Origin: Meloidogyne chitwoodi
Lineage: Eukaryota; Nematoda; Chromadorea; Rhabditida; Meloidogynidae
DNA length: 64,000 nucleotides
Assembly: GCA_015183035.1 (NCBI GenBank)
Contig: JACZZP010000013.1
Coordinates: forward strand, 1,178,001 to 1,242,000
Direction: 5' to 3'
Part shown: piece after piece, positions 29,171 through 38,786 of the stretch
How positions within the stretch are numbered: the stretch's first letter is position 1
Layout of the letters: each line of letters opens with the position of its first letter
Notes under the pieces: generated by a model
The model's database searches: none
Seen by the model: only the letters and a program-made list of their open reading frames with translations
What the model was told of the DNA's origin: nothing
Program-made: the position numbers and the translations under genes

Positions 29171-29400
29171 TTATACTCCTGTGGCCAAAAATAACCCCTT
29201 TTTAGTGCCATTGATGAAAATTTTTTACATCACTATTGCAAACAATTCCTTTTTAGCGCCGCAGGCGAAAAATTTTAAAATTTTTAAACCTCTGTTGCAG
29301 AAAATTACACTTTTTTAACGCCGCAGGCAAAATTTTGAATAAAAATGCACGTTAGTTGCCAAAAATTCACGTTTTTTTTTAGTGATGCAATCAAAAATAT
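29171..29400. repeat. Degenerate ~60 bp tandem repeat inside the hAT-like element
   Basis: Around four imperfect units follow the pattern (C/A)CT.(C/T)TG(T/C)(G/A)GC.AAAAAT.(A/C)C then CTTTTTTA(G/A)(T/C)GCC(G/A)(C/T)AGGC.AAAATTTT. GCGCCGCAGGCGAAAA and ACGCCGCAGGCAAAAT are adjacent examples. Confidence 0.45.
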
Positions 29401-29490
29401 AGGCTTTTATTTTTATAATAGATTTAAAATTTTCAAAAAGTAAGAAAAATAAAAACAAATTTTACAATTAACATAACCTCCAAATATATT

Positions 29491-29567
29491 GAAATTAACA
29501 TAGGAATTGAACCTATGTCAAGGTTAGTAACCTAGACTAACACACTAACCACTCAACCATACTCACT
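29491..29567 (-). other. tRNA-like sequence inside the hAT-like element
   Basis: On the minus strand: an A-box-like TGGTTGAGTGGTTAGTG, an anticodon-like loop TTACTAA between CTAGG and CCTTG (stem imperfect), and a T arm ATAGG-TTCAATT-CCTAT that pairs perfectly and contains a B box. The acceptor ends do not pair and the variable region is too short, so it is a tRNA-derived or degenerate sequence rather than a working tRNA gene. Confidence 0.35.
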
Positions 29568-29905
29568 CTAGAAGATAAACAATTTATAATAATTATAGAT
29601 AAGTCTTTTCCAGTAAATTTTTTCCCCAAAAATTTCATTTTATGGGGTGTAAATCTATTACGGTTTTGCCGTAATTAGATGCCGTAATCCGTGACCGTAA
29701 CCGTAATCAAAAATAACCGTAATTTTTTACGGTTCCGTAACCGTAACCGTGATTACGGGGCAGCACTAGTACATAGTAGTAAAACAAAAATTACAGAAAA
29801 TTTAAGGGGAAATATTAATAAATAAAAAAAAAGAAAATGAATTAGAAATAATAAATAAAATTAAAAAATAAATAAATTAATTAAATTTAATTTTTAAAAT
29901 TAAAG

Positions 29906-30844
29906 TAAAGAAAAAGAAAAAGCTAGTAGTAGTAGTAATAATAATAATAATATTAAATTACCTTTATTAAATAAAAAAGAAGAGGATAATAATGATATTA
30001 AAACATTTGAAGAAAATTTAGTTTTAATAAATAAACTTTTTATTCCAAAAGAAATTAATTTATTATGTTTTTTTCCAATTTTGGGAGTTGAAGTAATTGG
30101 TGAAGCTAATAATGAATTAGAAGAAACACATGTAAATAATATTTTATTATTTTTTTTTTCCAAAATTCTTAATTAAATTTAAATAGAAAAATAAAATAAA
30201 AAAACAGTGTTAAATTGTAAAAATAAAAATTAAAAAAAAGTATTGGGAATTAATTTAATAAATTCATTTGTTAATTTAAATTCTTAGAAATCTTTAATAT
30301 TAAATAATTATAAAAATTAATAGGGAAATTAAAAAATTACTAAAATTTAATATTTTTTAGAAATCGAAGAATTTTTAATTTTTTGTGATATTTCTGTTTT
30401 AAAATAAAACAGAATTAGATTATTTTTTATTTTTAAATTATTTTTTAATTTTAGATTGCTTTTCTTTTCTCAAATATGTTAATTAAAACTGAAGAATTTT
30501 CAGATAAAATTAGAAATAATAAAAATAATAATAAAAATGAATTAAAAGATTTTTTTAATTCAAATTATAAAAATATAATTAAAGAATTTATAATTAAATT
30601 TAAAAAATATTCAGAAGATCGTTTAATTTTAAAAAACAAATTAAATGCTTTTTCTACAAAAATTAGAAGATTAGAAAGTAAAATAAATGGTCAATTAAAT
30701 GATTGGATTAATTTAAATAATAATTATAATTATGAAATTATAAATGCTATTAATTATTTTAAAATTGATATATTAACTAGAGATGTTGATATGTCTGGAT
30801 ATTTTTATTTAATGTTAGAAGAATTATTAAAAGAAAATAAATAA
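29906..30844 (+). CDS. Orphan coding exons, possibly the 3' part of the 28387 gene
   Basis: An open stretch from about 29906 (after ..AATTAAAG) gives KEKEKASSSSNNNNNIKLPL, then NLVLINKLFIPKEINLLCFF and EANNELEETH with a GTAAAT donor near 30132. A final exon from about 30454 reads IAFLFSNMLIKTEEF, then NELKDFFNSNYKNIIKEFII, NKLNAFSTKIRRLESKING and ends MLEELLKENK. It is charged, helical or coiled-coil-like and has no ATG of its own at the 5' side. It could be continuous with 28387-28994, with the hAT-like element sitting in an intron. Exon joins between 30135 and 30454 are not resolved. No family recognised. Confidence 0.4.
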
Positions 30845-31580
30845 ATTTAGAAAAATATTTAAATTATTTTAAATAAATTGTTAATTATTTATTTATTATA
30901 TTAAATTAATTTTAGAATATTTGTGAATAATAAAAGTTTTATTATACTTCTTAACAAAAATTAGTGTTTTTTTAGTATACAATTTTAAATAAAAAAAATT
31001 TTTTTAATTTAATTTTTCTTCTCTAGATTTGTCCAAAAATCTCCTAATCTTTTCTAGTTTTTTAAAAAAATAAATTATTTTATTTAAAATAATTTAATCA
31101 TTCTCAAAGAAAAATACTTTTACTTTTATTTTTACCCTATTTTTATTTTTCTTTAATAAAAAAATAAATAAATTTACGGATATTTTATTTATTTTTTTCT
31201 CTTTCAATCAAATCCAATCATCATTTTTATTTTTTCCGAATATACTCCTTAATATTTATTTTTATTTATTTATTTTTACCTTCTCATTTTCGCGCAGTTA
31301 ATCACCAATAAAAGAACATTAAAATTAAATTCCCTTAATATATATTAAATATTATATAAATATATTTATATAATATTAAAACATTAATTTATTTAGCTAA
31401 ACCCGGAAATTTATTTTTTTATTACTTTTTTAAATGTTTTGGGTGGTTAGTAAAATAATAAAAAATATAAATATATATTTTAAAAGGTATTTAAATATAT
31501 TCAAAATAAATGAAAAATAATTTATTTTTAATTCAAAATTAATTATATATTTATATAAATAATTTAGTTTTAAATTAAAA
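30845..31580. other. AT-rich intergenic region
   Basis: Between the orphan exons and the ligand-gated channel gene. Only homopolymer-rich sequence; no supported exon or repeat. Confidence 0.45.
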
Positions 31581-33354
31581 ATGATAATAAAATGGAAAAT
31601 AAAAATATTTAAATATATTTTTATTATTATTTTATTATTTTTATTATTATTAAATATTTTAAATGCTGAACAACAATTACCAGAAAAAGAAAATATTAAT
31701 AATAATAATAAAGATAATAATTCTCCAGTCCAAATAAATTGTATAGATTCTGATCCAAAATGTTCTTTATGGGCTAGTCAAGGAGAATGTCAAACTAATG
31801 CTATTTGGTTTTTTTAATTAAATTTATAGAGAAAATAATATATTTGAATTTGATTAAAAATAAATTAAATTAAAATGTTTTAATTTTTAAAAAAAAAGGA
31901 TGATGACAAATTGTCGCCAATCTTGTCAAAGTTGTCAGGGTGGTGATCGTGCATGGCAATTACGTAATGAATTAACCAAAAATTATGATAATTCTTCTTC
32001 TACAAATGCTACAAGAATTGTTTCAATTGAAAGTGTTAGAATTCAACATATGGAAATTGTAAAGTTGAAAAAATAAAAATAAAAAATTACTTATCTAAGG
32101 ATGAAAATAAAGAATTAGCACGTGTTTTTGGAAGGCTTGTTCTTTCTTGGAATGATTCTAAAGTTAGCTGGGATAGAGAAAGTTGGGGATTATCTTGGCT
32201 AAATTTTTATTGGGTACAAGTTTGGACTCCACAACTTTTACAAATTAATGCGTTTGTTTTTTTTAATTAATTTTATTAATTTATTTTCCCTTAACAGTCC
32301 AAATCCTTCTCCTGGTCAAATAACAGGAAAAGTTTTAGCTGCAAATTATACTGGACAAGTATTTATGTGGACAGGCAGGTTTTATTATTTTAAAATAAAT
32401 TTTCTTTTTTTGAATTTATGAAAGAAAAAGTTTTTAAAAATTAAAAATGTAATTGAAAATTAAAATCTGAAAATTAATTTTCAGATTTTAATTTTGTTGC
32501 TCCATTTAATTTTGAATATCAAGATTTTCCAAAAGATCGTCAACGTATTTGTTATCAATTTGATGATAAACGTTATTTTGCAGTTAAATTTATTGTTTCA
32601 GAAGAAGTTAAAAATAGACAACATGAATCTATTCAAGATTCTCATGTTTCTGGTTGGGATATTGAATTATTGGACATTTCAGTTTAATTAAAATTAAAAT
32701 AAATATAAAATTAATTTAAAGGATAGTAAATATACAGTCCAAATATTGGGAGATTGGAGACAAAACCCTTTTGATATTCAAACTACTAATTGTGAACTTT
32801 GTGTGGAATTACGTCGTTCAGCAGTTTATTATTTTACTGAATTAGTTTGTCCTTCATTAGTTAATTCATTATTAACACTTTCTTCTGTTTTCTTTCAATT
32901 ATCATTGGGACAGCCAACAATGATTTGTTTTAGTATTTTATGTCAATTAATTAGTTTACAATTATTAAATGCAAGATTACCATCATATACTGGAACAGTG
33001 CCAACAATATGTATTTAAATATTTTAATTTTAAAATAATTTAATTTTTAAAGTAAAATATACTTCATTCAATTTACTAATCAGCAGTTTTCTTCTTCTTT
33101 CTACAATAATTCTTAGAAGAATATCACAAACAAATTCTAATATTCCACTTCCTCGTTTTATCTACATTCTTAGTAATTTTTTGGATAAATGTATTCCATT
33201 ACCTAAAGGAGGAAAAGATTTATTAGAAGAAAATAATAATGAAAACAATTCAATTGGAAATTATTCAGAAATTGCCTTAACTTTAAATAATTCTTTATTC
33301 TCAGCAGCAACATTTATTTATATTTGGGCTTTTATTTTCTCTTTTATTTTATAA
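31581..33354 (+). CDS. Ligand-gated ion channel (Cys-loop superfamily) subunit with an N-terminal ShKT domain
   Basis: Divergent pentameric ligand-gated ion channel subunit. The N-terminus has a hydrophobic signal (KYIFIIILLFLLLLNILNA). A complete six-cysteine ShKT domain is split over the first intron: CIDSDPKCSLWASQGEC, then QTNAIWMMTNCRQSCQSC. The extracellular agonist-binding fold follows, with VLSWNDSKVSWD, FYWVQVWTPQLLQINA, GKVLAANYTGQVFMWT and DFPKDRQRIC. TM1-TM3 lie in the exon from 32724 (YYFTELVCPSLVNSLLTLSS; QPTMICFSILCQLISLQLL). TM4 is at the C-terminus (SAATFIYIWAFIFSFIL). The first cysteine of the usual Cys-loop (C-x13-C) is replaced: Asn/Phe lie at the expected position and only RQRIC remains. 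Keeping the frame needs a GC-AG intron at 32375-32484. Ion selectivity and ligand cannot be read from the sequence. Confidence 0.8.
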
Positions 33355-33435
33355 ATATATATTTTTTTTAATTTGTGATAATTTAATTAAAAATATTACA
33401 AAAAAGAAAAAAACAAAATTTTTAAATATAAATTA

Positions 33436-35675
33436 TTATTTTCCATCCTCCTCTTCTCCGCTACTTGAACTTGAACTCGAATCCGAAGACATTTGTTCCA
33501 CTTTTGGAATTTGCATTGTTCCATCATTACTTGTCTGTTGATGTTGTTTTAATCCTGGGGGTAAATTTATAGACATTTGCACTTGTTGGCTATTTGACAT
33601 GATAAAAGAGCCTTGGGGATGCTGAGCTAAAAAAGAATTTTTATTATAATTAATAAAATTATTTTATCTCACAATTACCTTGCATTGAAATAGCAGTGCT
33701 TGGGCTGACCATTTGGCTCTGTTGTTGTTGTTGATGGCCTCCTGCAGCTCCCACCATCATTCCAAAACGAGGACTTTGTTGTGAGCTACTTCTTTGTAAA
33801 ATTTTTGGAATGTTACGCATAGCGGGAGATGAGAGACGAGAAGCTCCTTAAAATTTTATTAAAAATATTTTAAAATTTCGTTTCCCTCACCACTGCCAGG
33901 TGGTCGTCCTCTAGGCGAACCAGTACTTCCACTCGATGTTCCTAGAGCATTTAGAAAAGCATTTGCAGAAGTAACACGTGTATTTGGTGTAAATATTTTC
34001 TGTTGAGGCATTCCAGGGATGTTAAAAAGTGCAGTGGATGCATTCATTTGACCTTAAAATTACAAATAAATTAAAAAAAATAGTAAAAGGCTTATTTGCT
34101 GCGTTCGGCTGAGCAATAAATTGCTAACACTAAAATTTGCTTCAGTTGGGTATGGCCTTGATGGATCTCCTTGCTGCCAATAGACAGAAGAAGCAACAGA
34201 ATGATTTTTACTTATTAAGTGTGCATAGCGAACAATATCTTCAGAGAAAATTCTATTCATTTCTGATTGTTTTACTGACTTTAATTTTTTCTCAGCCTGA
34301 AAAAAGATTTTTTTAATTACTAGAGGTTGGCCACCCTCCGGGTGTCCTTGTTCGACAGAAAAAAAACTTAAAATAACCTAAGCAATAAAGCCTGCGCCAA
34401 AGAATATACAAAAATAAAAAAGAAATAATAGAAGTCACCCTCCCACCTTCCCTGACCTCCCATACCACCACCATAGAATCATCACCGTTGACGTATCTCG
34501 TAGACGCTGGCATAGCTTGTAGACGTTACGTAGTTCACAGAACATCCGCTCATAGAACCACCACCGTTGGCGTAGCTCCTATAACAAAGTTACTAGAACC
34601 ACCACCGTTGGCGTAGCTCCTATAACAAAGTTACTAGAACCACCACCGTTGGCGTAGCTCCTATAACAAAGTTACTAGAACCACCACCGTTGGCGTAGCT
34701 CCTATAACATAAGTTACTAGAACCACCACCGTTGGCGTAGCTCCTATAACAAGGTTACTAGAACCACCACCGTTGGCGTAGCTCCTATAACAAGGTTACT
34801 AGAACCACCACCGTTGGCGTAGCTCCTATAACAAGGTTACTAGAACCACCACCGTTGGCGTAGCTCCTATAACATAAGTTACTAGAACCACCACCGTTGG
34901 CGTAGCTCGTAGAACATCCGCTCATAGAACCACCAATGTTGGCGTAGCACGTAGATCGTTGACGTTGCTCGTAGTCGCTGGAGTAGCCCATAGACGTTGA
35001 CGATGCTCGTAGAATAGGGTGATGGAAAATACGCGGTTTATATAGTATCCAACTTTCAAAAACTACTATAAAAGCCCCCATTTCTACTTTCCCCAGTCAG
35101 TTTCTATAAAAATGCTACAAACAAATTCTCCATTACAATACATATATATAGTCATTAAAAAAACCTGAAATGTTGCCTCAACCAATGAATTTTCAATAGT
35201 TTTAAGTTCACTTCCTATTCTACTAATTAAATTTTCTCGGGATTCAACCAATCCTTCCAATGTTTTTATATAGGCTTCTCTTTCTTGGTGGGCATTTACT
35301 TAAAAATAATATATTTAATTCACGTCGTAAGAATTTCTAGTCGAATTCGAAATGTATACTCTTCATCCTAATTATTTTATTTAACCACAATGAAGGAATG
35401 GAAGGGGAAAAAGGTAATAAAAAATATTAAAAAACCTCGATTAAGCAAATTAACAAATTCCACTTGTTTTTGATTATATTGTTCAAGAATAAACGAAACA
35501 TTTAATTGTAACTCTTTTTCTGTAAGGTTCTTCTCAATGTACAGACACTCCAGAATCTTAAGCAACTTACATTTAACTTAATATAAAAATATATATATAC
35601 CTGCTTAATAAAAGATTCCAAATCGTTAATAACATCAGTCAATTGCTCTTTCAATCCAAAATTTTTCAAATACAT
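33436..35675 (-). CDS. mdt-4: Mediator complex subunit 4 (MED4)
   Basis: Nuclear subunit of Mediator, which bridges activators and RNA polymerase II. It starts MYLKNFGLKEQLTDVINDLE, then a coiled-coil N-terminal half (ELQLNVSFILEQYNQKQVEF, YIKTLEGLVESRENLISRIG). The MED4 signature is RIFSEDIVRYAHLISKNHSV with VYWQQGDPSRPYPTEANF (family: YA..IS..N....W.PGDPRRPYPT). The C-terminal half is low-complexity (SPRGRPPGSG, HQQQQQSQMVSPSTA) and ends in an acidic/serine tail SSSSSSSGEEEDGK. The ATG is six bases after a strong acceptor (TTTTAATCAG), so it may be trans-spliced. The intron at about 34299-35165 holds a minisatellite. The gene lies about 360 nt downstream of the CRELD gene on the same strand. 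Confidence 0.9.
34540..34930. repeat. 41-42 bp minisatellite in a MED4 intron
   Basis: About nine consecutive copies of a unit beginning GAACCACCACCGTTGGCGTA, then GCTCCTATAACAAAGTTACTA. Length is 41 bp, or 42 bp where CATAAGTT replaces CAAAGTT. Diverged flanking units contain TAGAACATCCGCTCATAGAA. It is much richer in GC than its surroundings. On the minus strand the unit can be read in part as SYANGGGSSN, but 41 bp units shift frame each copy, so it is not coding. Confidence 0.9.
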
Positions 35676-36036
35676 AATGATCTGATTAAAATAGTTAAAA
35701 ATATAATTTTAAAAATAATATAGGTATATTAAAAAAAAATGATTTAAAACATAAAAGAAAAATTTTTGAAGATAAACTAAAAAAACAAATATATGATGGA
35801 GTAAATAAACATTTCAAAAAAAGAGGGTGAACCTAAAGAATGGTAAAAATAAAAAAATAAGAGTAATTTTGATCCAGGATGTTTTATTTTTCTTAGTTTC
35901 TCGTTAATTCATTTAATAACACAAACTTTTACAAATTATAACAAAAGTATTGTTTTACTTCTGAACAGAATGAATAGGGAAAAATAGCTAAAACAACAAC
36001 CATTCTTCGGAAAAAAAGATAAAAATAAAAAATATT

Positions 36037-37824
36037 TCAAAGTTCTTTCCTTTTGCCATCATCCAAACTTTGTTGACCATCATCTCCATTTATGCCTTTT
36101 CCATTTTCAATATCTTTGTTTTCATTTTCTTCTGTTTTTTCCTCATCATTTGTTTTTTCTTTTTCTTTATTTTCTAAATTTAAAATTAAAGAATTTACAA
36201 CAAAATAATAATTTTTAAATAGCAAATATATTAAAGTTTTTTGTTCTCTAAAGCTCAAGAAATAAATTTTAAAAGCATTTAAAGTTGTAAATCAATTAAG
36301 TGCCTGCAAACTGCTTCATCTCGTTTTTTATTGCCAACATGATCCAAATAAAAGTAAATGTCAATTAGAGCAAAAACAAAAATAGTAAGAATATTTAAAG
36401 CAATTAATAACGGTTTTTGATAAGTGAAAAAAACAAATAATGAAATAAGTAATAGACTCAAATAAGCGATTAAACGAAGTAATTGAATTGGTCCGATGAA
36501 GAAAGAAGCATAACGAGCTACAAAATGCAAATTTTTTTCTTATATCTTATACTCGATTTGTTGTTTATTTTTGAATAATAAAGAAAATAATACCTTCAAT
36601 GTCCAATTCACAGCTACCGCTCTCATCAGAACGTTTGAAACCATCCATGCATTTACATTCATATGATCTAGTAATTAAAAAGGTAAAATAGCATTAAGGG
36701 CTCCAGTGCGCTTACCCCTGGGAATTGACGCAAAGTTCGTTTGATTTTTGACACTTTACTTCATCTTCTTTGCATTCATCAATATCTTAAAATTATTTAG
36801 TTAATTCATGATTCAATTTCCTTTGAAACCTTGACAGCCATTTTCTTCAGTCATTTTGTATCCAGTTCTACAAGCATTGCAACCTTTTGGGCCGGCAGAA
36901 GTACAACCACTGCCACAACCGTCAAAACATTCTTAAAAAAGAGGTAAAAACTAAAATAAAAATTTTAAATAATTTTTTTTTGTTTTAAAATTCTATATTT
37001 ATTAAAATAACCAAATTTAAAGAATGTTTCAGAGAACCATGACATTCAATAAAAGTAGAATTCTGTGTAATTGCAAAGGAACTTGAATCACAATTGCTAC
37101 AAGATTTTCCACTATAGCCTCGGTGGCAAGAACATGTTCCAACGCCTGATTTATTGCCTTCACCCTGAAAATTTTAGGAAATTAGGCAACTATTTAAAGA
37201 ACTTTACATCACACAATCCACGTCCAAAGCATGACTTTCCAGACTCCTTAAAACCAGGGCAAGGTGAACATTGAGGGCCAAAATAGCCAAAATCACAGCA
37301 ATAAGAAAGTCTTTCAACGCACATAAAGACTTCTAAACTTGTATCAGTTTCCTGACGATTGTAAAACCATTCTTCCAAAAGTTCTTCATTCGTTTCAGCA
37401 AGTGAATGACACTGAAAATTTGAAAAAATAATATCTATAAAATTTTTGATAAAATAATTACCTTAAATCGATCATCCTTGTCCTCAGAATTGCAAATGTG
37501 TTCCATAATTTCGACAAAACGAGTCTCACTTTAAAAGCAATAGATTAAAATAATTATTTTGTTTACCTTCTTTTAAATCTTCCAAGTTTTTTCTCCTCCC
37601 AATCAGTGTTTCCACCACCAAAGTGTAAATTTTCAGTTTTAATTAAGCCCTTAATTTAAAAAAAATTAGAAAAAATATAAATTTACTTCTAGAAATGTTT
37701 TTGTCAAAACTCTGCATGTCTTGCATTGATTTTCAATTTTTAATGTTGGTAAAAGATGAAAGAATGAAAATAAATTAATTAATATTAAAAGAAATATTGA
37801 ATACATATCAAAACAAAAAATCAT
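36037..37824 (-). CDS. crld-1: CRELD family protein (cysteine-rich with EGF-like domains), two alternative last exons
   Basis: ER protein of the CRELD family, linked to folding and maturation of membrane receptors (family knowledge). The signal peptide lies in MYSIFLLILINLFSFFHLLP. The CRELD-specific domain has CKTCRVLTKTFLEG, LHFGGGNTDWEEKKLGRF, IMEHICNSED, NEELLEEWFYNRQ and VERLSYCCDFGYFGPQCSPC. Laminin/EGF-type repeats follow (GLCDGEGNKSGVGTCSC; SGCTSAGPKGCNACRTGYK). A calcium-binding EGF has DIDECKEDEVKC..NSQGSYECKC. One last exon (36513-36279) adds YASFFIGPIQLLRLIAYLSL and two or three membrane segments, ending HLIDLQL. Another (about 36182-36037) opens after acceptor AAATTTAG in the same phase and encodes ENKEKEKTNDEEKTEEN...DDGKRKEL, ending in a KDEL-like tetrapeptide. 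The span covers both. Confidence 0.9.
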
Positions 37825-38009
37825 AATTTCTGGATTATATGAATATTCGTAATTTTAATTTTAGATGAACATCTAAAATTTGAAAAATTTAGAATCAGTT
37901 AAAAATTCTTATGCCAATAAAAATTTGACACATAATCATTATCGTCGGGACTGAAACTGAAACGACGGGACTGAATCGTCTGTCTATAATAAATATGTAT
38001 GGCAAATAA

Positions 38010-38556
38010 GGGTACAGCCCGAAAAGGCGCAATTTAATATAAGCTTTTTTTAATTTTTTTCCCCATTCCAACAACTAAATGTAAATATTCTTAAATTTTT
38101 TTCTTTATAATTCATTCTATATTTTTACAAACATGTATATAAATTAGAGACCGGCGCGGGGAGGATCTCGCGCGGGATTTTGTGGGATCCAGCACCTGCA
38201 ATCCCGCACTTTTGGATTTGCGGGATTTTGCGGGATGCTGGATTATTCCCGCAAATCTTGACCGCATCGATTTTTTAAAAAAATCCCGCATGTGGGATCC
38301 CGCAAATGCGATTTTGCCGGTCTAATATAAATCCTTGTTTAGTTTTAAAAAGTGACTGACTACCATACTTTGAGTTTTTAAAATTTTTTAACTACAACAA
38401 AGTGTTTAGTTTCAACAAAGTGACTGAAAACTACCTTATTGAATAAAAGTTTTTATTTAAAAATATTGTTGGTAGACTTAAGTTTACAATAAGTATAGGC
38501 AGTCGGTCCTTTTCGGCCGGCGCCTTTTCAGCCTCGCGCCTTTTCGGGCGTGTCCC
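38010..38556. mobile_element. TIR element, 9 bp target duplication, host of a nested element
   Basis: Left terminus GGGTACAGCCCGAAAAGGCGC at 38010. The right terminus is its near-complement (GCGCCTTTTCGGGCGTGTCCC, about 18 of 21 matching) ending at 38556. The 9 bp direct repeat GGCAAATAA lies at 38001-38009 and 38557-38565. The right arm has further CCTTTTC(G/A)G(C)C motifs. No ORF. Superfamily unassigned; GGG..CCC ends with a 9 bp duplication overlap with the Merlin-like pattern seen elsewhere here. Confidence 0.75.
38145..38324. mobile_element. Short GC-rich hAT-like MITE nested in the 38010-38556 element
   Basis: Ends TAGAGACCGGC and GCCGGTCTA (complement TAGACCGGC). The 8 bp direct repeat ATATAAAT lies at 38137-38144 and 38325-38332. 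The 180 bp interior has repeated CGGGATTTTGYGGGATCC-type motifs on both strands, in strong contrast to the AT-rich surroundings. No coding capacity. Confidence 0.75.
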
Positions 38557-38786
38557 GGCAAATAATGTGGAAATTTATAGAGCGAGAAAAGAAAAAGAGT
38601 AAATAATGAGAGATAATTTTTAAATTTCTAGTTTACAACACAGAGAAAAGTAATTTTTTAATTAAAAAATTCTTTTACATTGCTAAATATTTTGTACCTA
38701 TATAAGAAAAAAATGTTTCTAATTATATTAAAAAATCAGTTTTCTCAGTTTAACTCACAATGGAGTGAATTTTTGTTAATGTTATT

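Larger units (their letters stand above)
29066..29768. mobile_element. hAT-like MITE with 8 bp target duplication and CCGTAA subterminal arrays
   Basis: Termini TAGTGCTGCCCCG at 29066 and CGGGGCAGCACTA ending at 29768. The 8 bp direct repeat GTACATAG lies at 29058-29065 and 29769-29776. TAG-type ends plus 8 bp duplication are hAT hallmarks. Both subterminal regions are packed with CCGTAA/TTACGG hexamers (more than six per side), resembling transposase-binding arrays. The centre has a degenerate tandem repeat and a tRNA-like stretch (separate entries). No transposase. Confidence 0.85.

Noticed and set aside
34785..35081. Minus-strand frame with SYANGGGSSN repeats
   Set aside because: It is the minisatellite read in one frame. 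The 41 bp units shift frame, and splice signals place it in a MED4 intron.
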